DNA from: Bos javanicus
Lineage: Eukaryota; Chordata; Mammalia; Artiodactyla; Bovidae
Direction: 5' to 3'
NCBI RefSeq assembly: GCF_032452875.1
Contig: NC_083877.1
Location: forward strand, 51,633,724 to 51,697,723
Length of the DNA stretch: 64,000 bases
The position numbers were made by a program, and so were the translations under genes. Positions 52,536 through 63,523 of the stretch are shown here, piece after piece. Numbering within the stretch: the stretch's first letter is position 1; each line of letters begins with the position of its first letter. Under the pieces are notes generated by a model. It had not been told where the DNA came from, made no database searches, and was given only the letters and a program-made list of their open reading frames with translations.

Positions 52536-53198
52536 ATACCTAAAATAAAATAAAATTGAATCAATTTTTTAAAAAAAGATAACCTTAGGGGAGCATTTAT
52601 AGAAAGCAGAAGTTGAGCTTGTGGTACTAAACATTTCAAATCTTTTCTTTCATTCTACCTTCAGAGGACAGTTACCCTTTTCACCTCCATCACCATGAAT
52701 TCATCCTCAAACCTAATTCACTCACACTCCCCTTTGCAAAGCACCCTCATACCAAAGGTCCTCTTGGGTAATGAGACTGCTTAATTTCTTTCATTTACTC
52801 ATCCAGAAAAACCTTTTATTATTTACCATACATCACGCACAGCATTAAGCAGTAGGGATTCAAAAATAAGGTAGACAGATCTCTACTTTTAAGAATTTAT
52901 GCAGTCTAAGTGACAAATATCTCCAAATGAATACATCGTATGGTAAAGCAGAAGCATGTGCAAAATACTAAACCAAAACTCCACTTATCACCACATAGAC
53001 ATCCTAGAAGCTGCTGTGCAGTGCCAATGCAATGACTCATTCTGCCACCAATAGTCCTAAAATTGTGCATACCTAGACACAGTGCCAGGCTAAATCTTTG
53101 GAGCTAGCCTACCTAGCTCTTTTATTTATTTATTTATCTCAGTTTCCTCATCTTTTATTTTTTAAACATTTTAATTAGAGTATAGTTGATTTACAATT
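52536..53198. other. Upstream flank, little recognisable
   Basis: Mostly unique-looking. A short antisense L1 3'-end trace is near 53155-53200 (TTAGAGTATAGTTGATTTAC). Confidence 0.45.
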
Positions 53199-53849
53199 TT
53201 GTACCCAGCTCTTCTATTTCCCCCCCCACCCTTCCTTCTCTGTCCCTCCCTAACCTCAGCATTGTCTTCTCTGCTTTTTACTGAAGAAGAGAAACCATCT
53301 TTTCCACCAGCATGGGATTCAACAAGTTTGTTGTTCTTAAGGAGAACCATCTCTTACTCCGACCTGACTTCCCCAACCTCTTCTACTTTGGCCAACTTAA
53401 TCCCCACTCTAGTTCAAAAGCCCCTTTGATGGCCACTGTTGGGATTGTGTCACTATCTCCTCTCTCAAAATCTTTCATACCAGACTACCTCCCACTGACT
53501 AAAACTTCCAGTTCCCACCTTTCACCCACTCTCTTCCATCAGTCTGCTTCACATCCTCTTCATAGATTACAGTCTGTCAACTCCTCCCTCTCCACCCAGC
53601 TCTTACCTCACTATCACCCAGGTTAATGATGCACTTACCAGTGTCTCTGGTTCCACTGACCCCTTGACTTTCTTCCACACCCACATTGCCAAAGCCCAAC
53701 TCTTAAGTAAATTCAACCATTGGCGTCTCTCAAATTCTATCCTCCCACAATGCTGAATAATGCTGAAAAATTATATAAAGGTACTGATTGACCCTAAAGA
53801 TAGCTGTAATCTATCAGCAATGGCCCCAAATATTTAGTTAACCTTTTAT

Positions 53850-53975
53850 TTCAAAGGTTCCAGACTTTAGGATGCTTTCATATCACCCATCTTCAGAAAC
53901 TATGATTTGGTAGATCTGGGATGGAGCCCAGGAATCTTGCATGTATTCCTAGTAGTTCAGATCCCATGCACTATT
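53850..53975 (+). mobile_element. MER20-like hAT fragment
   Basis: AGAAACTATGATTTGGTAGA, then TCTGGGATGGAGCCCAGGAA and TCTTGCATGTATTCCTAG, resembles the core of MER20-class elements (…CTGATTCAGTAGGTCTGGG…). Ends are not clear. Confidence 0.55.
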
Positions 53976-53982
53976 TCATTCT

Positions 53983-54227
53983 GCTGCTGCTGCTGATAAG
54001 CTGCTTCAGTTGTGTCCGACTCTGTGCGACCCCATAGACGGCAGACCACCAGGCTCCCCTGCCCCTGGGATTCTCCAGGCAAGAACACTGGAGTGGGTTG
54101 CCATTTCCTTCTCCAATGCATGACAGTGAAAAGTGAAAGTGAAGTCACTCAGTCGTGCCGACTCTTAGCGACCCCATGGACTGCAGCCTACCAGGCTCCT
54201 CCATCCATGGGATTTTCCAGGCAAGAG
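53983..54227 (-). mobile_element. Bov-A2 SINE, antisense, with 10-bp TSD
   Basis: The CTG run and both antisense Bov-A units are present. ATTTCATTCT flanks it at 53973-53982 and 54228-54237. Confidence 0.92.
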
Positions 54228-54606
54228 ATTTCATTCTCTGCAGCAGCAATATATCTCTTCCATGCTCCTCCAGTTTCCTGTTCCAATCCTCCTACTCAGC
54301 TGATGATCTTTTATCCCAATCCACTGAGAAAACAGACAAGTTCATTAGCTATAATACTTTTGTACCTCTTCTCTTCAAAAAGTTGCCCTAATTTTATTTA
54401 TAATGTCCTCCTTCCCTTTCCTTTCTTTCTAAAGTTAGCTCTGATGCTGGTGTACTGTTCCAGCCCCTCTGAGACCTTCCAATTAACATTTTCCTCACTG
54501 TCTCAATCTCTTTCCCCCACTGGCTTCTTTCCTGGGTCTTAAAAAGAGGTTCAGGTCTTAATTCTCCTGCAAAATGTTCCTTCAGAAGTATTTCACCTTA
54601 AATTTC

Positions 54607-54985
54607 AGTCTTAATCCATTTGGGCTACTATAACAAGATCCCATAGACAGGGTGTTTTATGCAGCAATCATTTATTTCTCACAGTTCTGGAGGCTATAAG
54701 TCTGGGATTAGGATGCCAGTAAAGTTGGGAGAGGGTGAGGGTTTCTTTCCTGGTGTAGACAGTGACCTTCTTGTTGCGTTCTCACATGGCTGAAAGAAAG
54801 CTCTAGTCTTGATCCTCTTTTAAAGCTACCAGTCCCACCATGGAGACTCCACTCCCTTAACTTCATTCAAAACCAATTTCCTCTCAAAGTTCCCCCAATC
54901 AAAACACCACATTTGGGAATTAGGGCCTCAACCTAGGAATTTGGGGATGACACAAACATTCAATTCATGGCAACCATTTCATCTG
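54607..54985 (-). mobile_element. MaLR LTR (MST/MLT1-type), antisense
   Basis: ATCCATTTGGGCTACTATAA, TTATTTCTCACAGTTCTGGA, TTCTCACATGGCTGAAAG and GATGACACAAACATTCAAT are the reverse complement of a MaLR LTR over most of its length. It is a non-coding solo LTR. Confidence 0.82.
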
Positions 54986-55504
54986 TCTCCTCTGCCTTTT
55001 TTCATTTCTAGTGGGAAAAAATAAGCACTTTACCTTGAGCAAAATAAATCATACTAAATTGAAAAAAATTCAGAAGTATTTAAATTAAAATAAAAATCTC
55101 TTATAATCCCAGCTCTTGTAGTTTATCGCTATTAACAGGTTGAAATATACCCCCCTAGACTTTTTCAGTAGATCTACATAAATATTTCTCCCTTTTTCCC
55201 TAAAAGTGGGATTATATTATACATACTAGATTAATGTGTTTTAAATTTTTGTCGTTTTCTATGCCAGTGTATAACTCATCTTTTTAATGACTGTATAATA
55301 TTCAATTATATAAATGCCATAAATTAAACAGCTTCCCTTCAATAGACAATTAGTTGTTGCCACCTCCTCCCACACACATTAAATGAATATCTATCCTTAT
55401 ATATATATACTTATCTCTCTGTCTCTTAGAAGAACTGTCTAGAAGTTGAATTACTAGTCAAAGAATATGCATATATTAAGTTTTATAAAAGTTCCTGCTT
55501 CTGC

Positions 55505-55610
55505 AGGATTCACCTCGTGGTCCAGTGGTTAAGACTCTGCACTTGCTGTGCAGGGGCATGGGTTCAGTCTCTGGTCAGGTAGGATCCTACATGCCTCACA
55601 GTGAAGCCAA
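55505..55610 (+). mobile_element. CHR-type SINE fragment
   Basis: GGTCCAGTGGTTAAGACTCT, GCAGGGGCATGGGTTCAGTC and CTCTGGTCAGGTAGGATCCT identify a short tRNA-Glu CHR SINE inside the old L1. Confidence 0.75.
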
Positions 55611-55745
55611 GGGGGAAAATGTATCTATTTCTCTCATTCTCTTTAATATTGGTTAATGTAAATTCTTTCTAATTCTCCCACTATAGCAGTTAAAAAATAA
55701 AATTGTTTTCATATGCATTTATTTGGTTAACTGTGAGGTTGGATA

Positions 55746-58207
55746 GAACTAACACTCAAAAACTGTTAGAACTAACACCCAAAAAAGATGTCTTTTTCAT
55801 TATAGGGGACTGGAATGCAAAAGTACAAAGTCAAGAAACACCTGGAATAACAGGCAAATTTGGCATTGGAGTACAGAATGAAGCAGGGCAAAGGCTAATA
55901 GAGTTTTCCAAGAGAATACACTGGTCATAGCAAACACCCTCTTCCAACAACACAAGAGAAGACTCTGTACATGGACATCACCAGATGGTCAACCAAAATT
56001 AGATTGATTATATTCTTTGCAGCCAATGATGGAAAAGCTCTATACAGTCAGCAAAAACAAGACTGGGAGTTGACTGTGGCTCAGATCATGAACACCTTAT
56101 TGCCAAATTCAGACTTAAATTGAAGAAAGTAGGGAAAACCACTAGACCATTCAGGTAGGACCAAATCAAATCCCTTATGATTATACAGTGGAAGTGAGAA
56201 ATAGATTCAAGGGATTAGATCTGATAGAAAGAGTGCCTGAAGAACTATGGACAGAGGTTCATGAGACATTGTACCTGAGGCAGGAATCAAGACCATCCCC
56301 AAGAAAAAGAAATGAAAAAAGCAAAATGGCTGACTGAGGAGGCCTTACAAATAGCTGTGAAAAGAAAAGAAGCAAAAAGCAAAGGAGAAAAGGAAAGATA
56401 TAAGCATCTGAATGCAGAGTTCCAAAGAATAGCAAAAAGAGATAGATAAGAAAGCCTTCTTCAGTGATCAATGCAAAAAAATAGAGGGAAACACAGAATG
56501 GGAAAGACTACCTTCAAGAAAATTAGAGATACCAAGGGAACATTTCATGCAAAGATGAGCACAATAAAGGACAGAAATGATATGGACCTAACAGAAGCAG
56601 AAGATATTAAGAAGAGGTGGCAAGAATACACAGAAGAACTATACAAAAACCATCTTCATGACCCAGATAATCACAATGGTATGATCACTCACCTACAGCC
56701 AGACATCCTGGAATGTGAAGCCTAGTGGGCCTTAGGAAGCATAACTACTAACACAGCTAGTGGAGGTGATGGACTTCCAGTTGAGCTATTTCAAGTCCTG
56801 AAAGATGATGCTGTGAAAGTGCTGCACTCAACATGCCAGCAAATTTGGAAAACCCAGAAGTGGCCACAGGACTGGAAAAGGTCACTTTTCATTCCAACAG
56901 AAAAGAAGGGCAATGTCAAAGAATGCTCAGACTACAGCCAATTGTACTCATCTCACATGCTAGTAAAGTATTCTCAAAATTCTCCAAGCCAGGCTTCAGC
57001 AATACGTGAACTGTGAAATTCCAGATGTTCAAGCTAGATTTAGAAAAGGCAGAGGTACCAGAGATCAAATTGCCAACATCCGTTAGATCATTGAAAAAGC
57101 AAGAGAGCTCCAGAAAAACATGTACTTCTGTTTTATTGACTATGCCAAAGCCTTTGACTGTGGATCACAACAAACTGTGGAAAATTCTTCAAGAGATGGG
57201 AATACCAGACCACCTGACCTGTCTTTAAGAAACCTGTATGCAGGTCAGAAAACAACAGTTAGAACTGGACATGGAAGAACAGACTGTTTCCAAATCGGGA
57301 AAGGAGTATGTCAAGGCTGTATAATGTCACGCTGCTTATTTAACTTATATGCAGAGTACATCTTGAGAAATGCTGGGCTGGATGAAGCACAAGCTGGAAT
57401 CTAGATTGCCAGGAGAAATATCAATAACCTCAGATATACAGATGACATCACCCTTATGGCAGAAAGCGAAGAACTAAAGAGCCTCTTGATGAAAGCGAAA
57501 GAGGAAAGTGAAAAAGTTAGCAAAACTCAACATTCAGAAAACTAAGATCATGACATCTGGTCCCATCACTTCATGGCAAATAGATGAGGAAACAGTGGAA
57601 ACAATGGCAGACTTTATTTTCTTGGGCTCCCAAATCACTGCAGATAGTGACTGCAGCCATGAAATTAAAAGACGCTCCTTGGAAGAAAAGCTATGACCAA
57701 CCTAGACAGCATATTAAAAAGCAGAGACATTACTTTACCAACAAAGGTCTGTCTATTCAAGGCTATGGTTTTTCCAGTAGTCATGTATGGATGTAAGAGT
57801 TGGGCTATAAATAAAGCTGAGCACCAAAGAATTGATGCTTTTGAACTGTGGTGTTGGAGAAGACTCTCAAGAGTCCCTTGGACTGCAAGGAGATTCAATT
57901 AGTCCATCCTAAAGGAAATCAGTCCTGAATATTCATTGGAATGACTGATGCTGAAGCTGAAACTCCAATACTTTGGCCACCTGATGCAAAGAACTGACTC
58001 ATTTGAAAAGACCCTGATGCTGGGAAAGATTGAAGGTGGGAGGAGAAGGGGAAGAAAGAGGATGAAATGGTTGGATGTCATCACCGACTCAATGGGCATG
58101 AGTTTGAGTAAACTCTGGTAGTTGGTGATGGACAGGGAGGCCTGGTGTGCTACAGTCCATGGGGTCGCAAAGAGTCAGACACGACTGAGTGACTGAACTG
58201 ACTGATT
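55746..58207 (+). mobile_element. Bov-B LINE, 2.46 kb, 5'-truncated in the endonuclease, with aged TSD
   Basis: The coding remnant starts in the endonuclease (IIGDWNAKVQSQETPG) and passes through SDHE-like, RT fingers, GKGVCQGCIMSRCLFN and the C-terminal ELWCWRRLSR. The catalytic Tyr of YADD is mutated (RYTDDITLM). Many stops and shifts are present. GAGGTTGGATA (55735-55745) and GAGATTGGGTA (58208-58218) agree at 9 of 11 positions and lie within the old L1. It is more decayed than the copies in AQP9. Confidence 0.9.
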
Positions 58208-59640
58208 GAGATTGGGTATCTTTCATGTGCTAACTATTTGTGTCCTTTTATATGTTCGAATTTATGTCCTCTACCCCCTTTCATCAGGTTCATTTTTAAT
58301 AACTTTTGTCACTCTTTACAATATAAAAATATAAATCTTTTATCTATTATATATGGCAAATAATTTTCTGTTTAATCCTTTATGTTTTATTTATAATGAT
58401 GATGTGTGGCGGCCATATAGAAATTTATAAAATTTGTAAACTTAAGTCTATAAATATTTTTCTGTATGGTTACTAAATTTGATATTTATGGTAAAAGATA
58501 TGGCTAAAATTTATTTAATTTATTTAAATTTATTTAATTTGGCTAAAATTATGCCAAATTACAAACATATTAAGCTTTGTTTTATATTTTATTCCATGAT
58601 TTTACTTTACACACTTAATTTTTAATTTCTTTAGGATATATTATGATATATAGTGTAAGGCAGAACTCTAACATTATTCCAAAATATTTTGGCAAGTTTT
58701 TCAACACTATTTGGTTTGGAATTCCATCTTTCCTGTATAAAAAAAATCCTGGAAGTAAAATAGTGATTTTAGTTACTGTAGTCTTGCAAGACATTTTGAT
58801 GTCTTTCTGGTAGAATAGATCCCTCCTTATTACTATTTTCAAATATTTATTAGGTAAGTGAACTTTAAAATCATTTAAAAAGTTTCATATCCTCCCAACT
58901 CTAATTAGTGAAAGAGCATTAACTTTATGGATAAAGTTATAATATTGAATATTCCCTTCAGAAATATGCTTCTTATCTCTCCATTTATTCAAGTCTTTTT
59001 TATGTCCTTAAGTAAGTTTACATTATTTTCTCCACTGGGTCTTGCAAATTCTTAAATTCTTATTTCTAGGCATTTGATATTTAGTTGTCTCTATTTGGGG
59101 AATTATAATGAGGTCTTCTTTATAAATCTGACTGATCATTACAAGCAAATTTCTGCATGTATGTCTTTAATATTCACATCCTAATGAGCTTTATTACAGT
59201 TTTAAATAGTTATCTAGTTGACATTGTAGTGAACAGCATTAGTGTCCTACTTGGCATCTTTTAAGCCCTCTTTCAAATAGTACTAGATTTTTATTTGGAT
59301 ATCCACTACTTTTTCTGAGCAACTATAGGCTTTAGGTAGAACACTGATTAAGGGTAAACACTAGTCTAAGGTTTAAGGGTAAAAATAGACTAGTTTAACC
59401 TATGAGAATCATTTTCCCACCCTTGAAACCATGCCTGGTTCAGAAATAATAATGTGGTTTAAGTGGGGCCAATGAAATTTGAGAAGAAACTTTCTGAGGC
59501 TTTGGAAAGAAATTCCTCAGCTCTCTGAAGCTGTAAGAAACCGGTTCTCTGTCATTCCCTGGACATGAACAAGGGAGCTTGTAGCTCCAACTATTGTAGA
59601 CACCCATCCCATAACTTTGAGGGGAGCTAGCCTTCCAATT

Positions 59641-59810
59641 CGACTGAGTGACTTCCCTTTCACTTTTCACTTTCATGCATTGGAGAAGGAAATGGCAATC
59701 CACTCCAGTGTTCTTGCCTGAAGAATCCCAGGGACCGGGGAGCCTGGTGGGCTGCCATCTATGGGGTCGCACAGAGTTGGGCACAACTGAAGCGACTTAG
59801 CAGCAGCAGC
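59641..59810 (+). mobile_element. Bov-A SINE (1.5 units) with 12-bp TSD
   Basis: The sequence runs from CGACTGAGTGACTTCCCTTT through one full Bov-A unit to a CAG run. AGCCTTCCAATT flanks it at 59629-59640 and 59811-59822. Confidence 0.92.
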
Positions 59811-60678
59811 AGCCTTCCAATTACGCTGACACAGGGACCAGAATGCAGCTGAGTCCTTAGTGATATCACTGAATTACTGGATCAACCAACACTGAGGCCC
59901 ATGCCATTTCTGGACTTGCAGTTATGTAAACCAATAATGTTTAATATTTTCAAAACCAGTTTGAATGAGATTTCCGTTCATTTCAATATTAAAAAACCTA
60001 AATTTTTTCATTATCTTAAATTTTTAAGATAGAATATAATGAACTATAAATGATCATCCTTTGCTCTCTCTTTTTTCTTTTTAATCTTTATATTTATTTT
60101 TCTTGCCTTAGTATATGGGTAGAAATCATTACAAAAATATTGAATCATAATTATAAAAATAAGCATCCTTGTTCTGTTCATTAATTTAGAGACAATGCCT
60201 TTAGTGAACTGTTAAGTTTCATGTTTCTTGTTTAATCATGAGATTTTTTTTTTAAATGTAAGCAATTTTAAAAACAGGGATGAATGTTGGAATCTATTAA
60301 AATGTCTGTTGAATATTTACTGAGGCTATTACATTTCAAAAAATTCTTCTATTTCTTATGCTTTTACTTAATTATACTATATTTTAAATGTTCTTATATT
60401 CCTGAAAAGATCCCTATTTAGTCATGATACACATACACAAATACTGCTAGGTTTAATTTTTGAATATATAGTTTTTTATTTTCTTTTGGCTTGGAAATTA
60501 TAAGTAGGTGATTTGTGTTTTATTTGTCCAGTTTGATATCAGACATACTATTTATGAGCAAAAAAGCTGGAAAGTTTTCCATATTTCTCTATCCTATAGA
60601 ACAATTTAAATAACCTAAGAATGATTTGTTCCTTAAAAATAATGGGTTCCGTTTATACACAAATGTGGACTAATCTGG

Positions 60679-60890
60679 GCTTCCCAGCTGGTGCTGGTGG
60701 TAAAGAACCTGCCTGCCAATGCAGGAGACATAAGAGACATGGGTTTGATCCCTGGGTTGGGAAGATCCTCTGGAGGAGGGCGTGGCAACCCATTCTAGTC
60801 TTCTTGCCTGGAGAATCCCATGGACAGAGGAGCCTGGAGGGCTACAGTCCATAGGGTTGAAAACAGACACAACTGAGGTAACTTACCATG
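60679..60890 (+). mobile_element. Bov-tA SINE
   Basis: GGGCTTCCCAGCTGGTGCTG to ACAACTGAGGTAACTTACC is a sense Bov-tA, followed by CATGCATGCACGCA. Confidence 0.88.
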
Positions 60891-60946
60891 CATGCACGCA
60901 ACCATGAGCCAGTCTCCTCTTTGACTAGCATATCTTTGAGAAGATT

Positions 60947-60947
<1 letters not shown>

Positions 60948-60986
<39 letters not shown>
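60948..60986. repeat. (TGC)13 trinucleotide tract
   Basis: Thirteen uninterrupted TGC units (CAG on the minus strand) form the end of the adjoining Bov-A2. The other Bov-A2 copies in this window have about four or five units. Confidence 0.97.
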
Positions 60987-60987
<1 letters not shown>

Positions 60988-61350
60988 AAGTCGCTTCAGT
61001 TGTGTCTGACTCTGTGCGACCCCATAGAGGGCAGCCCACTAGGCTCCTCTGTCCCTGGGATTCTCCAGGCAAGAATACTGGAGTGGGTTGCCATTTCCTT
61101 CTCCAATGCATGAAAGTGAAAGTGAAGTCACTCAGTCGTGCCTGACTCTTGGCAACCCCATGGACTGGAACCTACGAGGCTCCTCTATCCATGGGATTTT
61201 CCAGGCAAGAGTACTGGAGTAGGGTGCCATTCCTTCTCCGGTTAGTTGCTCAGTCATGTCCAACTCTTTCTGATCCTATAGACTGTAGTCCCCCAGTCTC
61301 CTTTGTCCATGGAATTTTCCAGGCAAGAATACTGGAGTGGATTGCCATTC
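60987..61350 (-). mobile_element. Bov-A2 SINE plus adjoining Bov-tA fragment, antisense
   Basis: An antisense Bov-A2 dimer runs to about 61237. A second antisense Bov-tA piece, GTTAGTTGCTCAGTCATGTC to GGAGTGGATTGCCATTCC, follows without a gap. It resembles the compound SINE at 3746-4063. Confidence 0.88.
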
Positions 61351-61399
61351 CAGTACCTACTAAATAGTTACTGTTATTTATGTGCCTTAAGTGATTTTT

Positions 61400-61587
61400 C
61401 GGCTTCCCTTGTAGTTCAGATGGTAAAGAATCTGCCAGCAGTGCAGAAGACCTGGGTTTGATCCCTGTGTTGAGAATATCCCCTGGAGAAGAGAATGGCA
61501 ATCCACTCCAGTATTCTTGCCTAGAGAATTCCATGGACAGACCATGGGGTCGTAAACAGTTGAACACGACTGAGTAACTAACACACA
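61400..61587 (+). mobile_element. Bov-tA SINE with 12-bp TSD
   Basis: Sense Bov-tA starting CGGCTTCCCTTGTAGTTCAG with a short internal deletion. TAAGTGATTTTT flanks it at 61388-61399 and 61588-61599. Confidence 0.92.
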
Positions 61588-62162
61588 TAAGTGATTTTTG
61601 GTCAGTTACTCTTTTCTAAAAATTATTTTATTTGCCATAGATTTTTAAAATTAGTAATCCTGATGTACCAAACAATTTTAAAGCGTCCTTTTTCATTTCA
61701 AAACTTATTTACTTATGTTTTCCTCTCTTTTTGCCTTGATCCCTACCAGACAGATATCTCTTTCATAGTTATTTCTGAAGAACAATGTACTGATTTTATT
61801 TGTAAGTTTATATTTCTCCTGATTTAGTTTAATTTCTTTCATTGTTCTTATGTCTTTAAGTTTACTGATTAATTCATTTATATTCTTTCTTGTAGAAGTA
61901 ATTAAGGTTATGAATTTTCCTCTGAGAACTGCTTGTGTTCAACTATTGTTAATTCTTAGAAAAATCTGTTATTTCTGTTTGATTTCCCTTTTACCAAATA
62001 GATATTTGTTGGTGTGATTTTTTTAAACGTACTATCCAAGGAAGTTTTATTATTGGTATCTAACTTGATTGTAGAATATTCAGAGAATGTCTCATAAGGT
62101 TTCAAATTTGTGGGCTATATTGTAAAAGTTCTTGTGGCCTAATATATAATCTAAGTTTTCTA

Positions 62163-62887
62163 ATACTCTTCCATGTTCGGTTCTTACTGTTGCTTCTTGA
62201 CCTGCATACAGCTTTCTCAGGAGACAAGTAAGGTGGTCTGATACTCCCATTTCTTTAAGAATTTTCCACAGCTTGTTGTGATCCACACAGTTAAATACTG
62301 TAGCTTAGTCAGTGAAGCAGAGGTAGATGTTTTTCTGGAATTCCCTTGCTTTCTCTTTGATCCAATGGATGTAGGCAATTTGATCTCTGGTTCCTCTACC
62401 TTTTCTAAATCCAACTTGTATGTCTGGAAGTTCTCAGTTCACATACTGCTGAAGCCTAATTTGAGAGATTTTGAGCATAATCTTGCTAGCACGTGAAATT
62501 ACATGATAATTTGAACATTGTTTGGCGTTACACTTCTTCAGGATTGGAACGAAAACCGATCTCTTCTAGTCCTGTGGCCACTGCTGAGTTTTCCAGGTTT
62601 ACTGACTGACATATTGAATGCAGCGCTTTAACATCATCATGTCTTGGGATTTGAAATAGCTCAGCTGGAATTCTGTCACCTCCACTAGTTTTGTTCATAG
62701 TAATGCTTCCTAAAGCCCACCTGAGCTCACACTCCAGGATTTCTGGCTCTAGGTGAGTGACCACACCATCGTGGTTATCTGGGCCATTAAGATCTTTTTT
62801 GTACAGTTCTTCTGTGTATTCTTGCCACCCCTTCTTAATCTCTCCTGCTTCTGTTAGGTCCTTACCGTTTCTGTCCTTTATGTTACA
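62163..62887 (-). mobile_element. Bov-B LINE internal fragment, antisense, lacking its 3' end
   Basis: The reverse complement covers the linker and RT fingers (DRNGKDLTEAGEIKKGWQEY) to YAGQEATVRTEHG, and then stops. About 1 kb of 3' sequence is absent. Standard Bov-B insertions keep the 3' end, so a later deletion or rearrangement is likely. Confidence 0.88.
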
Positions 62888-62934
62888 CAAAGTTATATAT
62901 TCATATAATCAAGATGAATGATTGTTATATTATT

Positions 62935-63430
62935 ATATTTATTATTTTTGTTTTTTATTATTGCATAACAAATTACCACAAACCTAGCATCTTAACACAA
63001 CACAGATTTGTTATCTGACAGAATTTTGTAGGCCAAGGTGGTGTGGATGGTTCCTCTGCTCAAATCTCACAAGGCTGAAATCAAGCTGTTAGCCAGCCAT
63101 TAGCCAGTGTCCTTATCTGAAGGCTCATCTAGAAATTTCTTCATTTGGGAATGGCCTAGACCACGTTTTAAGGGTTCCCCTAATTAAATCCATCTCAACC
63201 AGGATAACCTTTCTTTTGTTTAACTCAAAGTCAATTGATTAGTGTTGCCAACTGATATAAATTATAGTTGCAAAACCCTTCAGCCGTGTAACCACACAAT
63301 CACAAGAATGATGTCCCATTGTATTCAAGCCTGGCCCATACACAAGGGAAGTGCACGATAGTGTATACACCAATGGTGGGAAACAGGGACCAACTAGGAA
63401 TTTTGTCTAACACGTTTAACCTATCAAATC
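62935..63430 (-). mobile_element. MaLR (MLT1-type) LTR remnant, antisense
   Basis: TGCATAACAAATTACCACAA, a TCTGACAGAATTTTGTAGGC stretch, and ACTCAAAGTCAATTGATTAG resemble a reverse-complemented MLT1-class LTR, old and with an uncertain right end. It separates two opposed Bov-B fragments. Confidence 0.6.
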
Positions 63431-63523
63431 CTGAAAAAACTATGTTCATATCTTTCATCCTGATAATAATTTTAGGAAATTCCTGTGTTATTGGAAGATT
63501 TTCTTTAATATATGTCTGTACTA

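Larger units (their letters stand above)
53199..54600 (+). mobile_element. L2/CR1-like LINE ORF relic, sense
   Basis: C/T-rich sequence with CACCCAGCTCTTACCTCACT, CTTCCACACCCACATTGCCA and CCACTGAGAAAACAGACAAG resembles decayed L2 ORF2. It is split by a MER-like fragment and a Bov-A2. Frames in it (e.g. 53312-53626) are remnants, not genes. Confidence 0.45.
55080..62160 (-). mobile_element. Ancient L1 relic, antisense, interrupted by at least seven younger elements
   Basis: Blocks follow reverse L1 order: 3' UTR-like (AAAGTGGGATTATATTATAC) near 55205, then GTGAGGTTGGA at 55733 continuing as GAGATTGGGTATCTTTCATG at 58208. Next come TTTTATCTATTATATATGGC near 58338, AATAAGCATCCTTGTTCTGT near 60160, and GAATTTTCCTCTGAGAACTG near 61912. 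The gaps are filled by a CHR SINE, a Bov-B and several Bov-tA/Bov-A SINEs. No frame survives. Confidence 0.72.

Noticed and set aside
53199..54542. Several plus-strand frames rich in Ser, Pro and Leu
   Set aside because: Composition and order fit a decayed L2-like LINE and Bov-A2 in antisense. No splice or homology support for a gene.
60948..61010. CTG tract as a coding polyglutamine or polyleucine repeat
   Set aside because: It is the terminus of a Bov-A2 SINE in intergenic sequence.
2571..61587. tRNA genes suggested by A- and B-box-like sequences
   Set aside because: Every instance belongs to a tRNA-Glu-derived SINE (Bov-tA, Bov-A or CHR). None folds as an intact tRNA by eye.
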